From contig NZ_JYDE01000017.1 of assembly GCF_003263515.1 (NCBI RefSeq), positions 248,001 to 312,000 on the forward strand: a stretch of DNA of 64,000 bases, in the 5' to 3' direction. The stretch is from Rahnella inusitata (GTDB taxonomy: Bacteria; Pseudomonadota; Gammaproteobacteria; Enterobacterales; Enterobacteriaceae). The position numbers were made by a program, and so were the translations under genes. This document shows positions 62,346-64,000 of this stretch, one piece after another (within the stretch, counting starts at the first letter, position 1; each line of letters opens with the position of its first letter). Under the pieces are notes generated by a model. It did no database searches. It was not told where the DNA came from and saw only the letters and a program-made list of their open reading frames with translations.

Positions 62346-63436
62346 TACGCTACCTCTTTCTGTTCTGCCGCGATGTGCTGACGGGTTTTCATTAATGGCT
62401 GAATGTAGCGGCCAAAGTTTTCAATGCCTTCGACGAAATCATCGAAGGTCAGCAGAATGCCTTCTGCGCCCGGCACGGTGTCGATTTCATCGAGCATTTT
62501 GGCGACGCTGGCGTAAGAACCCACCAGCGTACCCATGTTGATATTGACCGCAGAGGTCGGGTCAGCCATCTGGCGGACGTTGGTGTCAGCACCGGATTTG
62601 GTGTCTTTGCTGCTCTGATCGGTGAGCCATGCCAGCGCACCGGCATCGGCGCCGGATTTATACAGCTCCCATTTGGCGCGTGCGGCGGCGTCGGTTTCAT
62701 CGGCGATAATCATAAACAGCACGTAAGACGAGACGTCCCGGCCTTCGGCTTCGGCGGCGGTTTTCATACGTGCGGCGGTCGGCGCGAAAGCGGTCGGCGT
62801 GTTGACGCCTTTGCCGAAGCAGAAGTTGAAGTCAGCGTGTTTAGCAGAGAACGCCATGCCGGCGTCGCTTTGTCCGGCGCAGATGACTTTCATTTCTGCC
62901 TGAGGACGCGGGCTGACGCGGCAGTCGTCCATCTTGAAGAACTCGCCGTCGAGCGTGCAGTGGCCGGTGCCCCACAGGTCGCGCAGGACGCTGACGTATT
63001 CGGTCAGGTAATCATAGCGGCGGCTGAAATAGTCATCGCCCGGCCACATGCCCATCTGCTCGTATTCGGGTTTCTGCCAGCCGGTAACCACGTTGACGCC
63101 GAAACGGCCATTGGAGATGGAGTCAATAGTCGCCGCCATGCGCGCCACGATGGCCGGAGGCATCACCAGCGTCGCGGCGGTGGCGTAGAGCTGGATGCGG
63201 GACGTTACGGCGGCCAGACCGGCCATCAGCGTGAACGACTCCATATTGTGTTCCCAGAACTCGGTTTTGCCGCCAAAGCCGCGCAGTTTGATCATCGACA
63301 GCGCGAAATCGAAATGGTAGTGCTCGGCTTTTTGCACGATGGTTTTGTTCAGTTCGAAAGTCGGTTTGTACTGCGGCGCGGTTTCAGAAATCAACCAGCC
63401 GTTGTTACCGATAGGAATAAAGACGCCGATTTTCAT
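62345..63436 (-). CDS. rutA: RutA, pyrimidine oxygenase
   Basis: 363 aa, luciferase-like FMN-dependent monooxygenase that opens the uracil ring to ureidoacrylate. [25 protein letters not shown] at the start, [39 protein letters not shown] near 48-86, and [28 protein letters not shown] near 130-158 are characteristic. First gene of the rut operon, with an ATGAGGTGAGC site. Nitrogen control is expected from the sigma-54 promoter upstream. Confidence 0.97.
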   Translation of the reverse strand: MKIGVFIPIGNNGWLISETAPQYKPTFELNKTIVQKAEHYHFDFALSMIKLRGFGGKTEFWEHNMESFTLMAGLAAVTSRIQLYATAATLVMPPAIVARMAATIDSISNGRFGVNVVTGWQKPEYEQMGMWPGDDYFSRRYDYLTEYVSVLRDLWGTGHCTLDGEFFKMDDCRVSPRPQAEMKVICAGQSDAGMAFSAKHADFNFCFGKGVNTPTAFAPTAARMKTAAEAEGRDVSSYVLFMIIADETDAAARAKWELYKSGADAGALAWLTDQSSKDTKSGADTNVRQMADPTSAVNINMGTLVGSYASVAKMLDEIDTVPGAEGILLTFDDFVEGIENFGRYIQPLMKTRQHIAAEQKEVA

Positions 63437-63565
63437 AGCTCACCTCATGACAGATTTTTGAAAATAAGAGATCAAAACAAGGGCTTGCGAAATTCTTTGC
63501 GCGGCTTGAGTGCGTCCTGCGGGTTCCGAATTGCACCGGGCTGAAATTTCCTGACGTGAGGACTA

Positions 63566-63583
63566 TTGCAAAGGGGATGCCAC
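63566..63583 (-). promoter_or_regulatory. Sigma-54 promoter of rutA
   Basis: On the minus strand TGGCATCCCCTTTGCA: the GG (-24) and GC (-12) are separated by exactly ten bases, matching the consensus TGGCAC-N5-TTGCA with one change. The transcript would start near 63554, about 118 bp before the rutA ATG. Confidence 0.82.
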
Positions 63584-63640
63584 TTTTATAATCACCAGGA
63601 TATTCAGTGGGTTGAAAAATGATTTCGATTTCAGGTGGAG

Positions 63641-63670
63641 CAAATGGTCTGTTTCAGACCATTTGGTCAA
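63641..63670. promoter_or_regulatory. RutR-like operator palindrome
   Basis: CAAATGGTCTG (63641-63651) and CAGACCATTTG (63655-63665) are exact inverted repeats. The right part extends to CAGACCATTTGGTCAA (63655-63670), which matches the RutR consensus TTGACCAnnTGGTCAA except for the first two bases. It lies between the sigma-54 promoter and the NtrC-like sites. Confidence 0.7.
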
Positions 63671-63676
63671 AACAAA

Positions 63677-63695
63677 CTGCACGTTAATCAGGCAG
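63677..63695. promoter_or_regulatory. Second, weak NtrC-like site
   Basis: CTGCACGTTAATCAGGCAG keeps about half of the NtrC consensus positions. It begins exactly 21 bp (two helical turns) from the stronger site. Confidence 0.4.
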
Positions 63696-63697
63696 GA

Positions 63698-63716
63698 TTG
63701 AACAGAAATGGTGCAA
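63698..63716. promoter_or_regulatory. NtrC-like enhancer site
   Basis: TTGAACAGAAATGGTGCAA matches the NtrC consensus TTGCACCAnnnTGGTGCAA, with the right half perfect and three changes on the left. It lies roughly 150 bp upstream of the predicted sigma-54 start, the usual enhancer distance. Confidence 0.7.
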
Positions 63717-63854
63717 ATTTGTTAAATTTATAATCCTTTGTGGTTATGTAGTGTTGGATAACATGTTGCTTTCATCATGCAGATGCATAGCGATAGTCGC
63801 TTCTATCCCCATTTGTTATGATTTCCGCCTTGCCGTTTGTCTCAGGGAGACATT

Positions 63855-64000
63855 GTGAAGCCAATGGTTGAACATCCGCAGCCTGCCGACGGGGGAAGTC
63901 ACACCCGCAAAGCCGCAGCGAAAGCCCCGACGCGACGCTCGCGCGCCGTGGCCGCCAAGCGTGGCAATATCATGGCGGCGGCGCTGGAATTTTTTTCGCT
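63855..64000 (+). CDS. rutR: RutR, TetR-family pyrimidine regulator (start only)
   Basis: The first 48 codons are visible before the window ends. GTG start with a CAGGGAGA ribosome site. The N-terminal tail (about 30 residues, rich in Ala, Lys, Arg) leads into RRSRAVAAKRGNIMAAALEFFS, which corresponds to the start of the E. coli RutR DNA-binding domain (KRSRAVSAKKKAILSAALDTFS). It is divergent from rutA, as in E. coli. RutR senses uracil and represses rut. Confidence 0.85.
   Translation, partial: MKPMVEHPQPADGGSHTRKAAAKAPTRRSRAVAAKRGNIMAAALEFFS

Noticed and set aside
1-64000. CRISPR arrays, prophage genes, toxin-antitoxin pairs
   Set aside because: I looked for regularly spaced repeats, integrases, structural phage genes and short overlapping gene pairs with toxin or antitoxin features and saw none.

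Overview
The window is a chromosomal segment of an Enterobacterales bacterium. The gene order yejM-yejL / yejK-rplY-radD-rsuA-bcr ... yejG-yejFEBA-pdeN-mepS-lpxT-yeiR ... yeiQ-efpL(yeiP)-yeiW-setB-fruBKA is the Escherichia coli 48-minute backbone, with non-E. coli blocks inserted. The moderately high G+C, the scsABCD operon, a membrane sugar-acid dehydrogenase and the accessory genes fit a Yersiniaceae-type genus (Rahnella/Ewingella/Rouxiella/Serratia-like). That placement is inference; no rRNA is present to confirm it. I saw no tRNA, rRNA, CRISPR array, transposase or integrase.

Layout. 1-3.4 kb: a partial DUF4034-like gene, then a divergent pair made of the antisense RNA micF and the porin ompC, with an OmpR-type box between them. 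3.4-7.1 kb: DUF1348 protein, a MarA/SoxS/Rob-like regulator, two previously easy-to-miss small membrane proteins (35 and 29 aa), an FtsI/PBP3 paralogue, and dinI with a clear LexA box. 7.2-10.8 kb: scsABCD, a periplasmic thiol-redox and copper-tolerance operon. 10.9-18.8 kb: core genes for envelope lipid control (yejM), nucleoid (yejK), ribosome (rplY, rsuA), DNA repair (radD) and drug efflux (bcr).

18.8-28.0 kb is an accessory sugar-acid island inserted between bcr and yejG: an anion:cation-symporter MFS transporter, a GntR/IdnR-type LacI regulator, 5-keto-gluconate reductase idnO, a second SDR, an AT-rich secreted internalin-like leucine-rich-repeat protein, and a three-subunit FAD/[3Fe-4S]/triheme-cytochrome dehydrogenase that would oxidise a sugar or sugar acid in the periplasm. 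CRP-like and GntR-like sites are visible in two of its promoters.

28.6-49.2 kb returns to the backbone: yejG, the YejABEF peptide/microcin C importer, a CSS-EAL phosphodiesterase, MepS, LpxT, YeiR, then a very short fimbrial-like protein and a UxuR/ExuR-like regulator inserted before yeiQ, followed by EfpL, YeiW, SetB and the Cra-controlled fructose PTS fruBKA. 49.4-57.6 kb is a tight seven-gene operon: a dipeptide-type ABC importer coupled to a luciferase-like monooxygenase, a fused CMD/AhpD protein and a VOC protein, most likely an orphan scavenging pathway. 57.8-64 kb holds the complete pyrimidine-degradation operon rutABCDEFG with the start of divergent rutR. Its promoter region shows a sigma-54 promoter, two NtrC-like sites two helical turns apart, and a RutR-like palindrome. 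A GC-rich palindromic repeat family is scattered in at least three intergenic gaps.
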